From assembly GCA_022072505.1 (NCBI GenBank), contig JAJVHU010000031.1, forward strand, positions 17,974-81,973: a stretch of 64,000 nucleotides of DNA, given 5' to 3'. Below are positions 12,701-20,258 of this stretch, piece after piece. Source of the stretch: Phycisphaerae bacterium. GTDB lineage: Bacteria; Planctomycetota; Phycisphaerae; UBA1845. The notes beneath the pieces are model-generated. The model was not told the origin of the DNA and ran no database searches. It saw only the letters and a program-made list of their open reading frames with translations. Both the position numbers and the translations under genes were made by a program. How positions within the stretch are numbered: the first letter of the stretch is position 1; each line of letters begins with the position of its first letter.

Positions 12701-12864
12701 CGCGGCGCCGCGACATGATCCACGCCGGCCTGCAACGCGTCGGCACCCGCAGGCCGCGAGAGCGCGTGACTCGTCCCCTTCATCGGTTCCGGCGTGCCGT
12801 CCACCCCTTCGACGTGTTGCTTGATCCGCTTCGCGTTCACCTTGACCGCAATTTCAACATCCAT
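12655..12864 (-). CDS. small hypothetical ORF with a good ribosome binding site, probably truncated
   Basis: A 69-residue reading beginning MDVEIAVKVNAKRIKQHVEG. A GGGAGG ribosome binding site lies six bases before ATG 12864, which is why this start is preferred over ATG 12870. The first about 45 residues look like ordinary protein (EPMKGTSHALSRPAGADALQ); the last about 15 overlap the transposase scar in another frame and are probably not original sequence. The simplest view is a gene whose 3' part was lost when the element arrived or decayed. Function unknown. Confidence 0.35.
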   Translation of the reverse strand: MDVEIAVKVNAKRIKQHVEGVDGTPEPMKGTSHALSRPAGADALQAGVDHVAAPRPLFRKPAVAPSVRA

Positions 12865-12947
12865 GTCCATCCTCCCAGGGCCAGCCCAACGCCGAGGCAC
12901 GGAACACCTTCTAATGTTAAGATCGTGTTAGCGCCACCCTGCTTGAG

Positions 12948-14498
12948 ATGCGCCCGCGCAGGATCGGCGGGCGCGATATGTGTTGGGCGCACGTCCGGCC
13001 GGAAGCATGCCTCGGTCCCGGCGTGGACGACGCCGATCTCATCCGCATCATGCGCCACCACGATCGTCCATCCGACGTTCTCGAAACCGGCGCCGTGCCC
13101 GCGGCGCCGGCGCCGGTGGTTCCGTTGCTGTCGTACCAGCGGGAGGACGTTGAGGCGGAGGATCGCTTCCGCTGGAACTGCTGGGCGCGGCAGACGGGGA
13201 AGAGCTTCACGAAGGCGCTGCGGCGGTTGCTGCGTGGATTGGCGCGGCGGCGCAATCAGATCTTCCTGTCCGCCGGGCTTCGGCAATGCACGGAACTGAT
13301 GAGCAAAGTGCGGCAGCATTGTCAGGCGCTTCAGGTGGCGTGCGACTACCACGGGTTTGATGCCTTGGCGGAGCTTCGGGAGCGGCGGCTGGAGGTCACG
13401 CTGCCCGGCGGAGTGCGGATCATCGGTCTGCCCGCGAACCCGGCGACGGCGCGCGGATTCAGCGGCGACGTGCTGCTGGACGAATTCGCGATGCACGGCG
13501 ACGACCGGGCGATCTGGGCGGCGTTGTTCCCGACGCTGCTGCGCGGCGAGGGCGAACTGGACGTGGCGTCGACGCCGAAGGGGCGCGGCAACGTGTTCCA
13601 CGAGCTTTCGTTCAACGAGGCGTTCGGCCGGTCGATCGTGACGCTGCCTCAGGCCGTCGCGCAGGGGCTGGAGGCGGACGTGGAGGCGGTGCGGCGGGCG
13701 ATGGGCGACGAGGAACTGTTCCGTCAGGAGTTCCTGTGCGAGTTCCTTGACGAATCCACGGCCTTCCTGACGTACGACCAGATCCGCGGGTGTCAGTCCG
13801 AGTCCTGCCGGCCCGCGGCAAGCGTGGAAGCGCTCGCGGAGATCGCGGCGTCAGACGGCGTTGCCGCGCGACATGCCGGCGTGGAAGCGGGCCGAGACTG
13901 GTTCGCCGGCGTGGATGTCGGTCGAAAGCACGATCTGACGGTGATCTGGGTGCTTCAGCGGAGCGGCGGACCGGGATGCGGGCCGGTGTCGGACTCCGCG
14001 ACAGCCGCGGCGTCCGACGCGCGGAGATACGTGACGGTGGGCCTGATTGAGTTGAGCCGCGCGCCGTTTACACGGCAGTGGGACGCGCTTGCGGGATTGC
14101 TTCGGCTCGGGCGGTTGCGTCGCTGCGTGATCGACGCGGGCGGGATCGGGATGGCGCTGGCGGAGGAGGCGGAGCGCGTTTTCGGATCGGGTCGCGTCGA
14201 AGCGGTCACGTTCACCGCGCCGTTCAAGTCGGCGGTCGCGATCGCGTTGCGACGTGAAGTGGAGGCGCGGCGCCTGGTGATCCCCGCGAATGACCGGGTG
14301 CTGCATGACTGGCGCAGCGTCGAGCGGGACGTCACGCCGATCGGGCACCTGAAGCTGACCGCGCCGCGCGGCGCTTCGGGGCACGCGGACCGTTTCTGGG
14401 CCGCCGCACTCGCGCTGCACGCCGCCGGTCAGGCGCCGGTTGAAAAAAGCGCGCTGACGCTTCCGGCGGGAATGTTCTCAGCCCGCGGCGCGTGGTGA
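12948..14498 (+). CDS. Phage-type large terminase (ATPase-nuclease), isolated
   Basis: A 516-residue protein with both halves of a large terminase, the motor and nuclease that packages phage DNA. A Walker A variant CWARQTGKS lies near residue 79, Walker B with catalytic acid VLLDEFAMH near 174, a coupling-motif-like STPKGRGN near 206, and an RNase-H-fold nuclease start GVDVGRKHD near 322, with further acidic residues at VIDAGGIG (about 400) and near HADRFWAAALALH. Similar proteins related to gp28 of Mu-like prophages are known. No portal, capsid, tail or integrase gene is nearby, so this is either a relic or a gene used for another purpose. The reading frame is intact. The start is uncertain; ATG 12948 is the first in frame. 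Confidence 0.85.
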   Translation: MRPRRIGGRDMCWAHVRPEACLGPGVDDADLIRIMRHHDRPSDVLETGAVPAAPAPVVPLLSYQREDVEAEDRFRWNCWARQTGKSFTKALRRLLRGLARRRNQIFLSAGLRQCTELMSKVRQHCQALQVACDYHGFDALAELRERRLEVTLPGGVRIIGLPANPATARGFSGDVLLDEFAMHGDDRAIWAALFPTLLRGEGELDVASTPKGRGNVFHELSFNEAFGRSIVTLPQAVAQGLEADVEAVRRAMGDEELFRQEFLCEFLDESTAFLTYDQIRGCQSESCRPAASVEALAEIAASDGVAARHAGVEAGRDWFAGVDVGRKHDLTVIWVLQRSGGPGCGPVSDSATAAASDARRYVTVGLIELSRAPFTRQWDALAGLLRLGRLRRCVIDAGGIGMALAEEAERVFGSGRVEAVTFTAPFKSAVAIALRREVEARRLVIPANDRVLHDWRSVERDVTPIGHLKLTAPRGASGHADRFWAAALALHAAGQAPVEKSALTLPAGMFSARGAW

Positions 14499-14521
14499 CG
14501 GGAGACCCCGGGTCGGAAACC

Positions 14522-14571
14522 GGAAAAACAACCAGACCCCCGGCGTCCGCGGATGCGTCGCCGAGGGTCTG
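14522..14571 (-). terminator. Rho-independent terminator after the small lipoprotein gene
   Basis: The inverted repeat cagacccccggcg (14533-14545) and cgccgagggtctg (14559-14571) has one mismatch in thirteen. Read on the minus strand, the hairpin is followed by a T-rich run (gttgtttttcc, 14522-14532). It lies 24 bp after the stop of the small lipoprotein gene, between that gene and the convergent terminase gene. Confidence 0.75.
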
Positions 14572-14594
14572 CATTTCCGTCACGACAGCCGGTG

Positions 14595-14801
14595 TTACTC
14601 GGCGTCGTCGTCGCCGTCGACCACGTCGATCAGGTCGGCCAGGAAAAAGTTGGTGACCAGGTCAGCCGGGATGCCGCCGAGGGCATACCCGAAACCCGCC
14701 CAGACGTTGCGGGCCAGGCCGTTGAAGCTGCAGCCGCTGCCCAGAACCAGACCGCCCGTCAGCGCCATCGCCGCGAGCTTCGAAAACTTCTTGGTACGCA
14801 T
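14595..14801 (-). CDS. small lipoprotein, hypothetical
   Basis: A 68-residue protein: basic N-terminus (MRTKKFSKL), hydrophobic core AAMALTGGLVLGSGC with a lipobox (GSGC, Cys24), a Gly/Ala segment, and an acidic C-terminus (DVVDGDDDAE). A strong ribosome binding site (ggaagga) lies seven bases before ATG 14801, so the start is well supported although the frame is open upstream. A terminator follows. Small lipoproteins of this build are common in planctomycete-like genomes, but no family was recognised. Confidence 0.75.
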   Translation of the reverse strand: MRTKKFSKLAAMALTGGLVLGSGCSFNGLARNVWAGFGYALGGIPADLVTNFFLADLIDVVDGDDDAE

Positions 14802-14973
14802 GTGTTTTCCTTCCAATTCCACAAAAGTAACCCGAATCTCGCGCGGGCGCACCTTTGACGGACCTGATCCGCCGGTGCTTCGCGCCGTTACCCAAACCGC
14901 TTCGCCGGACACTGACCGCGCCCCGATCCCGGCCAAGCTGGGAGGGAAGTATGTGCGACCGCCTGCGGATTCG

Positions 14974-16266
14974 TCAAGGGGGCGCTGCGGAAGTTTCTCC
15001 GCCGGCCGGTGAATCCACCCAGCCCCGCAGGCGGCAGGCCTCTGCAACCCTCGAAACTGCAAGAAGATACGCAGCTTCCCGCAGGGTCACGCTCCGCTCC
15101 CTCGAAAGCTCCAAAACGGCGGCGAAGGATTCCGTCATCCTCCGGTCCAGCGCCTGATGCACCTGATCCAGCGACCAGTAGTAGTTGTAGGCGTTCTGCA
15201 CCTGCTCGAAGTAGGAGACGGTCACGCCGCCGGCGTTGGCGAGGATGTCCGGCACGACCGGGATCCCTCGATCGGCGAGGATGCGGTCGGCGTCGGGCGT
15301 CGTCGGTCCGTTTGCCAATTCACAGAGCATCCGCGCCCGGATTTTGTCCGCATTGTGCCGGGTGATGACATGTTCGATGGCGGCCGGGATCAACACGTCG
15401 CAGGGCAGCGTCAGCAGATCGTCATTGCTGATCCGCTGGGCGTCGGCGTAACCGGCGACGTGCTGGGCGTTGTGTTGGTAGTGGTCGAGCACGCGCGGGA
15501 TGTCCAGTCCGTTTTCGTTCAGGATCGCCCCGTCCTCCGCGCCGACCGCGATGACCTTGCACCCGGCTTTGTGCAGGATCGTCGCCAGTCCGCCGCCGAC
15601 GTTTCCGAAGCCTTGAATGACGTAACGTCCCTGCTGAAGGCGCAGCCCCAGGGCGCGGTCCGCCTCGCGGATGACGTACATGCCTCCCCAGGAGGTGGCG
15701 TCAGCTCGCCCGCGCGACCCGCCGAGAGGGAGCGGTTTCCCGGTGATGACGCCGGGTTCGCTGCGAGCGCGGATCCTCTCGTATTCGTCCATCATCCACG
15801 CCATGTGCTGCGGGGTGGTATGCACGTCGGGAGCGGGGACGTCGCGGTCGGCGGCGAACTCGGGCGCGAACGCCTGAATGTAGGCCCGCGCCATCCGCTG
15901 CGCCTCGCCGGGCGACAACGCGCGCGGGTTGCAGGTGATGCCGCCCTTGCCGCCGCCGAGAGGCAGATCCACGACGGCCGTCTTCCACGTCATCCAGCAC
16001 GCGAGGGCGCGGACGGTGTCGATCGTCTCGTTGACGTGCCAGCGCAGCCCGCCCTTTGTCGGACCTCGGGCGTGGTTGTATTGCACGCGGTAGGCCTGAA
16101 ACACCTGCACCCTGCCGTCGTCCATCATGACCGGAAGGCGCGCCTCGTACTCGCGCATCGGCCAGCGCAGCAGCTCCCGCATCGCGTCCGACATCCCCAG
16201 CGCCTGACAGGCGTGATCCACCAGCGCCTGCGCGTGGTGAAAAGGGTTGTGACCTTCGGTGCTCAC
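14974..16266 (-). CDS. Glutamate/leucine-type amino acid dehydrogenase
   Basis: NAD(P)-dependent oxidative deamination of an amino acid, most likely glutamate to 2-oxoglutarate. The product is 430 residues, normal for the hexameric enzymes. The substrate-binding region has ARGPTKGGLRWH (lysine), LGGGKGGI (lysine) and DVPAPDVHTTPQHMAWMMDE, which carries the catalytic aspartate. The Rossmann nucleotide motif is VIQGFGNVGGGLA. The C-terminal helices (DILANAGGVTVSYFEQVQN) match the family. The start is GTG 16266 (VSTEGHNPFHHA), seven bases after an aggag ribosome binding site; the frame stays open to 16380 but that part has no family match. Substrate specificity cannot be fixed by eye. Confidence 0.92.
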   Translation of the reverse strand: MSTEGHNPFHHAQALVDHACQALGMSDAMRELLRWPMREYEARLPVMMDDGRVQVFQAYRVQYNHARGPTKGGLRWHVNETIDTVRALACWMTWKTAVVDLPLGGGKGGITCNPRALSPGEAQRMARAYIQAFAPEFAADRDVPAPDVHTTPQHMAWMMDEYERIRARSEPGVITGKPLPLGGSRGRADATSWGGMYVIREADRALGLRLQQGRYVIQGFGNVGGGLATILHKAGCKVIAVGAEDGAILNENGLDIPRVLDHYQHNAQHVAGYADAQRISNDDLLTLPCDVLIPAAIEHVITRHNADKIRARMLCELANGPTTPDADRILADRGIPVVPDILANAGGVTVSYFEQVQNAYNYYWSLDQVHQALDRRMTESFAAVLELSRERSVTLREAAYLLAVSRVAEACRLRGWVDSPAGGETSAAPP

Positions 16267-16527
16267 AAACGTCTCCTGTTGTCGTCCGGCCTGCCTGAAC
16301 GCCCCCGTCGCCGCCCGATCCACGGACGGCGTGCGGAATCCGGCCCGGCCCGAATCCGGCTTCGATCTTCGCCGTAGCATAACGGGGATGCCGTCCGGAC
16401 GCTCAGGAGCGAAAGAGGTGACGGGCGACTTTGCCGCGGAACTGGCCGATAATCAGGTGGAGACCGGATGCGCGGCGTGGCGGGGCAGGTTCCCGCGGGC
16501 CGATCCCGTCAGTTCGGAAAGCACGTC

Positions 16528-17838
16528 ATGAAAACGATTCTGCATGTCGTCCTTGCCGCCGTGGTCGCGGCGGCGGTTCAGGCTCAGGAAGCAGCGCCCG
16601 CGCCCTCGGTTCCGTCGGCGCCCGCGGCGGAAGTGCAGAACCTGATCGAGCAGCTCGGAGCGCAGGACTATCAGGCCCGTCTCGACGCCACCCGCCGGCT
16701 CTGCCGGATCGGACCGGCCGCCCTCGAACCGCTCCGCGCCGCGCAGCGTCACGAGTCGTTCGAGATCGCCGCCCGGGCCCAGCGCCTCGTGCGCCTGCTG
16801 GAGCGACAGTATTTCGGCGGCGTGAGCGTGAAGCTCTCGGCCTCGAAGACGCGCTTCGCCTGGAATGAACCGATCGACCTGACGATCGAGTTCACGAACG
16901 CCTCGACGTTCGACGCACGCCTGCCCTTCGACGCCGGACAAGGAAGCGCGGGCGACGCGGACGCGGACCTCGCGCAGGTGCGCGGAATGATCGACGCCGG
17001 GGAGTACCTGGAAGTGACCGACGCCGCGGGCAACGTGCTCGATCTTCGGGTGGACGACGTGGCGGAGTCGCCCGCGATCGCCCGCCTGATCCGCGAGCGC
17101 GCCCAGTCCGGTCCGGTCGAGATGCTCTCGCCCGGACGATCCGCGATCATCCGCCTGACCGCGTTCAACCGCGGGTGGGCGCGGTTTCCGCTGCTGGCGC
17201 CGGGCGCGGCGACGGTGCAGTTCCGGTACCTGCCGGAGTGGCCTCAGGAGGAGCCTTTCCTCGGTTTTGAGAAGGACCGCATCGCAGCGGTGGTGAGCGA
17301 GCCTCTGACCCTGACGATCGATCCCGGCGCGCCGCCGACGGTGAGTTCGACGGGACGGACGGCGGAAGTGGTCGTCGAGCGACAGGGCGAGGAATACATC
17401 GCGTACCTGGTGTGCCTTTACGATCGGCCCGTCGCGGTCAACGCACACTTCGGCACGACGCCGCCTTTCGCGCAGCTTCGCTGGTCGTGCCGCGTCGGCG
17501 ATGAAGACCGCATCCTGACGCCGGGCGACGGCGGCAGGCTCGCCGGGTTCGCGGGCGACCGCTTCCTGAACGTGGAGCCGGGTTCGCGCGTCGAGATGGG
17601 TCGGATCGCGGTCGCCCGCGTGCGGGAAACCGCCGAGGCGATGCCCGCGCCATCCGGAAGCCCCACGCTGGTCGCCGCTTATGTCAACGTGGCGTCACGG
17701 GCGTGGCAGATCGAGCAGGCCGACCGCGACACCGACAACTGGAAATCCCTCCCGGACGCCGCCCGAAGACCGTTCCCGCCGCGCGTCGTCACCGGACATC
17801 TGCGGAGCGAGCCGATTCAGGTCGAACGTGAACCGTGA
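16528..17838 (+). CDS. secreted protein with HEAT-like N-terminal repeat, hypothetical
   Basis: 436 residues. A signal peptide (MKTILHVVLAAVVAAAVQAQ) suggests export. Residues about 35-90 form a HEAT-like helical pair (VQNLIEQLGAQDYQARLDAT, then GPAALEPLRAAQRHESFEIA), a domain often found in planctomycete secreted proteins. The rest is predicted beta-rich, with two stretches that look like immunoglobulin-type sandwiches (about 105-255 and about 300-430). No catalytic motif is visible. ATG 16528 is chosen because it opens the signal peptide. It is divergent from the dehydrogenase gene; no operon partner. Confidence 0.8.
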   Translation: MKTILHVVLAAVVAAAVQAQEAAPAPSVPSAPAAEVQNLIEQLGAQDYQARLDATRRLCRIGPAALEPLRAAQRHESFEIAARAQRLVRLLERQYFGGVSVKLSASKTRFAWNEPIDLTIEFTNASTFDARLPFDAGQGSAGDADADLAQVRGMIDAGEYLEVTDAAGNVLDLRVDDVAESPAIARLIRERAQSGPVEMLSPGRSAIIRLTAFNRGWARFPLLAPGAATVQFRYLPEWPQEEPFLGFEKDRIAAVVSEPLTLTIDPGAPPTVSSTGRTAEVVVERQGEEYIAYLVCLYDRPVAVNAHFGTTPPFAQLRWSCRVGDEDRILTPGDGGRLAGFAGDRFLNVEPGSRVEMGRIAVARVRETAEAMPAPSGSPTLVAAYVNVASRAWQIEQADRDTDNWKSLPDAARRPFPPRVVTGHLRSEPIQVEREP

Positions 17839-17917
17839 CCGGCGGGCTGCGGTTCAGGCTCCGGGCGACCGTTTTGCGCATTTCAAAGTCAGGTTCGTCT
17901 TGATGTTGGCGGAACGA

Positions 17918-18420
17918 TCATCCGCTCAAGCCGTGTTTTGACTTCCGCGCCTTGTTCCAGGCGGACCGTCTTCGGCGAGAGGCGAGCATCGAGGCGAGGA
18001 AAATGACCCTGCCCCGCAGCCGTCGTCCGAAATGGTGGGCGAGAACCAGCATGACACGGGCGTTGAGGTTCAACCGGTTCAACTCGTCGTGCAGGTCGTG
18101 GTCGAGGAACCGGTCTGCTCGGGGGACGCCGGCGTTGTTCTCGAGCAGGCCGATGTCAAGGCCATGCGTGGCCTCAGCGATGACCGGCAGAAAGTCGCTC
18201 GCCGCCATATCCACGGGAACGATCCGGGTCCGGACGGCATCGCGGCGTTCGAGTTCGCCGACCACTCTTTTCAGCCGGTCCTCGCGCCGGGCGATCAGCA
18301 CAAGGTGGACGCCTTCGGAGGCGAACTGTCGGGCGAAGGCTTCGTCGATCCCGGACGAAGCGCCCGTCACCACGACCCAGGGGCCGAAGCGGGCCTTTTC
18401 GAGGGCGGGGAGAAGCGGCC
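17918..18420 (-). pseudogene. Broken short-chain dehydrogenase/reductase gene
   Basis: The N-terminal two thirds of an SDR are readable: RFGPWVVVTGASSGIDEAFA (the second glycine of GxxxGxG is Asp), LIARREDRLKRVV, DIGLLENNAGVPRADRF with the NNAG motif, and RGRVIFLASMLA. The active-site YxxxK and substrate-binding C-terminus are missing; after VIFLAS the reading turns into a short basic tail. A stop codon lies in frame upstream of the conserved start region, and no good start or ribosome binding site precedes GTG 18373. Interpreted as a decayed gene. Confidence 0.75.
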
Positions 18421-18519
18421 CTCCGACGCGCCGTCACGGATCGAGAGACCTTGAAACAAGCGATCTTCGCAGTCATACGCGAGAGCGACGACTGGATTCG
18501 AACTCGCTACTGTAGTGCC

Positions 18520-18845
18520 TCATTGATACTGCATCTTATGCGCCTCATGGGCTCGCGCGATTTTGGGGAGGATGTCGGCCAGGTCGGCGGTCCAGGTGAA
18601 GGGGCTGGGCGTTTTGTTGTATTCGCGGATGTAGTCCTCGATGGCCTTCACCAGCGCGTCGGATGCGTTGGACGGTGATCTCGCGGAACCCGCGTTCGAT
18701 GATGTTCAGCCATGAGCTGGACGTCGGAATGAAGGGCATAGGGAACCGCGGATGCCGCGTCAGCCAGGCCCGGACTTTGGCATGCTTGTGCGTGCTGTCG
18801 TTGTCGGCGATGAGGTGCAGGTCCAGATGGGGCGGGCGGGTGGCA
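18520..18845 (-). pseudogene. IS630-family transposase C-terminal remnant, frameshifted
   Basis: On the minus strand one frame reads DLHLIADNDSTHKHAKVRAW, then LTRHPRFPMPFIPTSSSWLN and IERGFREITVQRIRR, the typical second-aspartate and SSWLN..E block of IS630 DDE transposases. After about 18650 the match continues in the next frame (LVKAIEDYIREYNKTPSPFT, then DLADILPKIARAHEAHKMQ) to a stop at 18520. One frameshift plus the absent N-terminal half make it inactive. Terminal inverted repeats were not found. Confidence 0.85.
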
Positions 18846-19139
18846 CGGCCTGGCGTACTCGCCAGGCCGTGGGTTATGTTCGTTGTGCTTATCATCCGTC
18901 CGTCCGGTGAGGGCCAACACGGAGCATCCTCCGTAGACTCCCCTGGTGTTCGCCTCTTCCGGGCCGGGAGCGGCTCTGACGCAGGCATCCAAGCCCGCTT
19001 TACCAGTGGCGAGCCGCTCCCCTTCGCTGCGCTCCGCCATCCGCGGCTGGGTCAGGCAGATGGCGTTCGTCAGTCAGTGAGGCGATCTGACTGCACGCCT
19101 CGGAGATGCGTGCCTACCCAGTGGCCAGAACGTCGACTT

Positions 19140-19319
19140 CACGTACAACTCCTCGACGTTCTTCGGCGCGACTCCGGGTCGCAGAAGCCGTGGGACAACG
19201 CCTTGAGCGCGGCGCGCACGCTCGGGGCGCGGCTGGATTGGGCCTATCTTAAGGAGCAGGCGCGCCGCCGCGGGGTTGCGCCGGATCTCGAACGGTTGCG
19301 GAGGGACGCCGGCATCTGA
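19140..19319 (+). pseudogene. C-terminal scrap of a nucleotidyltransferase-like protein
   Basis: The last about 50 codons of an open frame read KPWDNALSAARTLGARLDWA, then YLKEQARRRGVAPDLERLRR and DAGI before the stop. This looks like the helical C-terminus of nucleotidyltransferases of the DUF6036/AbiEii kind, many of which are antitoxin or toxin partners. The upstream part of the frame is not protein-like and no start can be given. The assignment rests on a short stretch and is tentative. Confidence 0.35.
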
Positions 19320-19362
19320 GCCCGTCGCTTTCGAGGGCGGATTCCGTTCACCGCCGCTTGCA

Positions 19363-20238
19363 TCAATCCCACCAGAAATACCAGATTCGGCCGTTCAGAA
19401 GCCCGGCCGCCAAGGCCTCGATCGAGCCGACTCCTTGATCCACGATGTCCGGACAGTAATCGTACTGCAGCTCGGCGAGCTTCATCGCGGCGTCGCGCGT
19501 CTGAGGCGGACGCGACACTTGAAACTCCAGGACATCCTCCTTGAACGTGACGATCTCCGCGCCATACTCCCGCGCCCACCGGTCGTGAAGCGCCACATGA
19601 ACTTCCGGCGGAGGGACGGCGTTCCAATCGCCGAAACGCATGACGGCCGCCGCCTCGCTCGCGTGACGGATGGGAAGGAACCCGATCCAGACCCGCTTCA
19701 ACGGCCTTCCCGCCACGACGTTCCGCGGTCCGGTGAACTGGGACACGGATTCGATATCCAGATCATCCGGCCATTCACCGGCATATGGACGGGCGTACTC
19801 GGGATCCAGTTCGCCATTCCGGCGTTGAATGGTTGACTGCCATTCCTCGAGGTTCGTTCGACGAGCACGCTCGAGGATGTCGGCCACGGAGGGAGCGTCC
19901 GGCTCAAACAGGGCATCACTCAATCGCTCGATCGATTCGTTGGCTCCCAGGATCACCGGCCAGCAGCCCGTCGATTCAAAACAGCCTCGAAGGGATCGCC
20001 ACCCTTCCACCGCCGTCTCCCCCGTCGTCGCGAAACGAAACACCTCTCCCGCATCGCATTCAAACCAGCGAACCACGCGGTCGGGATCGCCGCCCGCCTG
20101 ACGAATCGGCGCCGCCAGTCTCGGCGGCGCGGCGACGAAAACGTCCTTCAAGTCCGGCTGATCCGAGGTGTCGGGCTTGGCTGCGCCGATCCTCAGCCAT
20201 TCGCTCATCTTTCGGGAGAGGTTGTCCGCCCAGCCCAT
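19363..20238 (-). CDS. DUF4253 domain protein
   Basis: A soluble protein of 291 residues. The C-terminal about 110 residues match DUF4253: GAEIVTFKEDVLEFQVSRPP, then AMKLAELQYDYCPDIVDQG and the closing LLNGRIWYFWWD. The middle (ESTGCWPVILGANESIERLS) is the other conserved part of that family. The family's function is unknown. The start at 20238 (MGWADNLSRKM) has an AAGGGAG ribosome binding site and lies 20 bp after the alaS stop, so the gene is probably the distal member of an alaS transcript. Confidence 0.8.
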   Translation of the reverse strand: MGWADNLSRKMSEWLRIGAAKPDTSDQPDLKDVFVAAPPRLAAPIRQAGGDPDRVVRWFECDAGEVFRFATTGETAVEGWRSLRGCFESTGCWPVILGANESIERLSDALFEPDAPSVADILERARRTNLEEWQSTIQRRNGELDPEYARPYAGEWPDDLDIESVSQFTGPRNVVAGRPLKRVWIGFLPIRHASEAAAVMRFGDWNAVPPPEVHVALHDRWAREYGAEIVTFKEDVLEFQVSRPPQTRDAAMKLAELQYDYCPDIVDQGVGSIEALAAGLLNGRIWYFWWD

Positions 20239-20258
20239 CGTCGATGCTCCCTTTGCCG

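Noticed and set aside
12948-14498. Part of a prophage
   Set aside because: No other phage gene within the window; neighbours are ordinary chromosomal genes.
18485-18515. tRNA or attachment site (ggattcgaact resembles a T-loop)
   Set aside because: The flanks do not pair as a T-stem and no anticodon or acceptor arm is seen.
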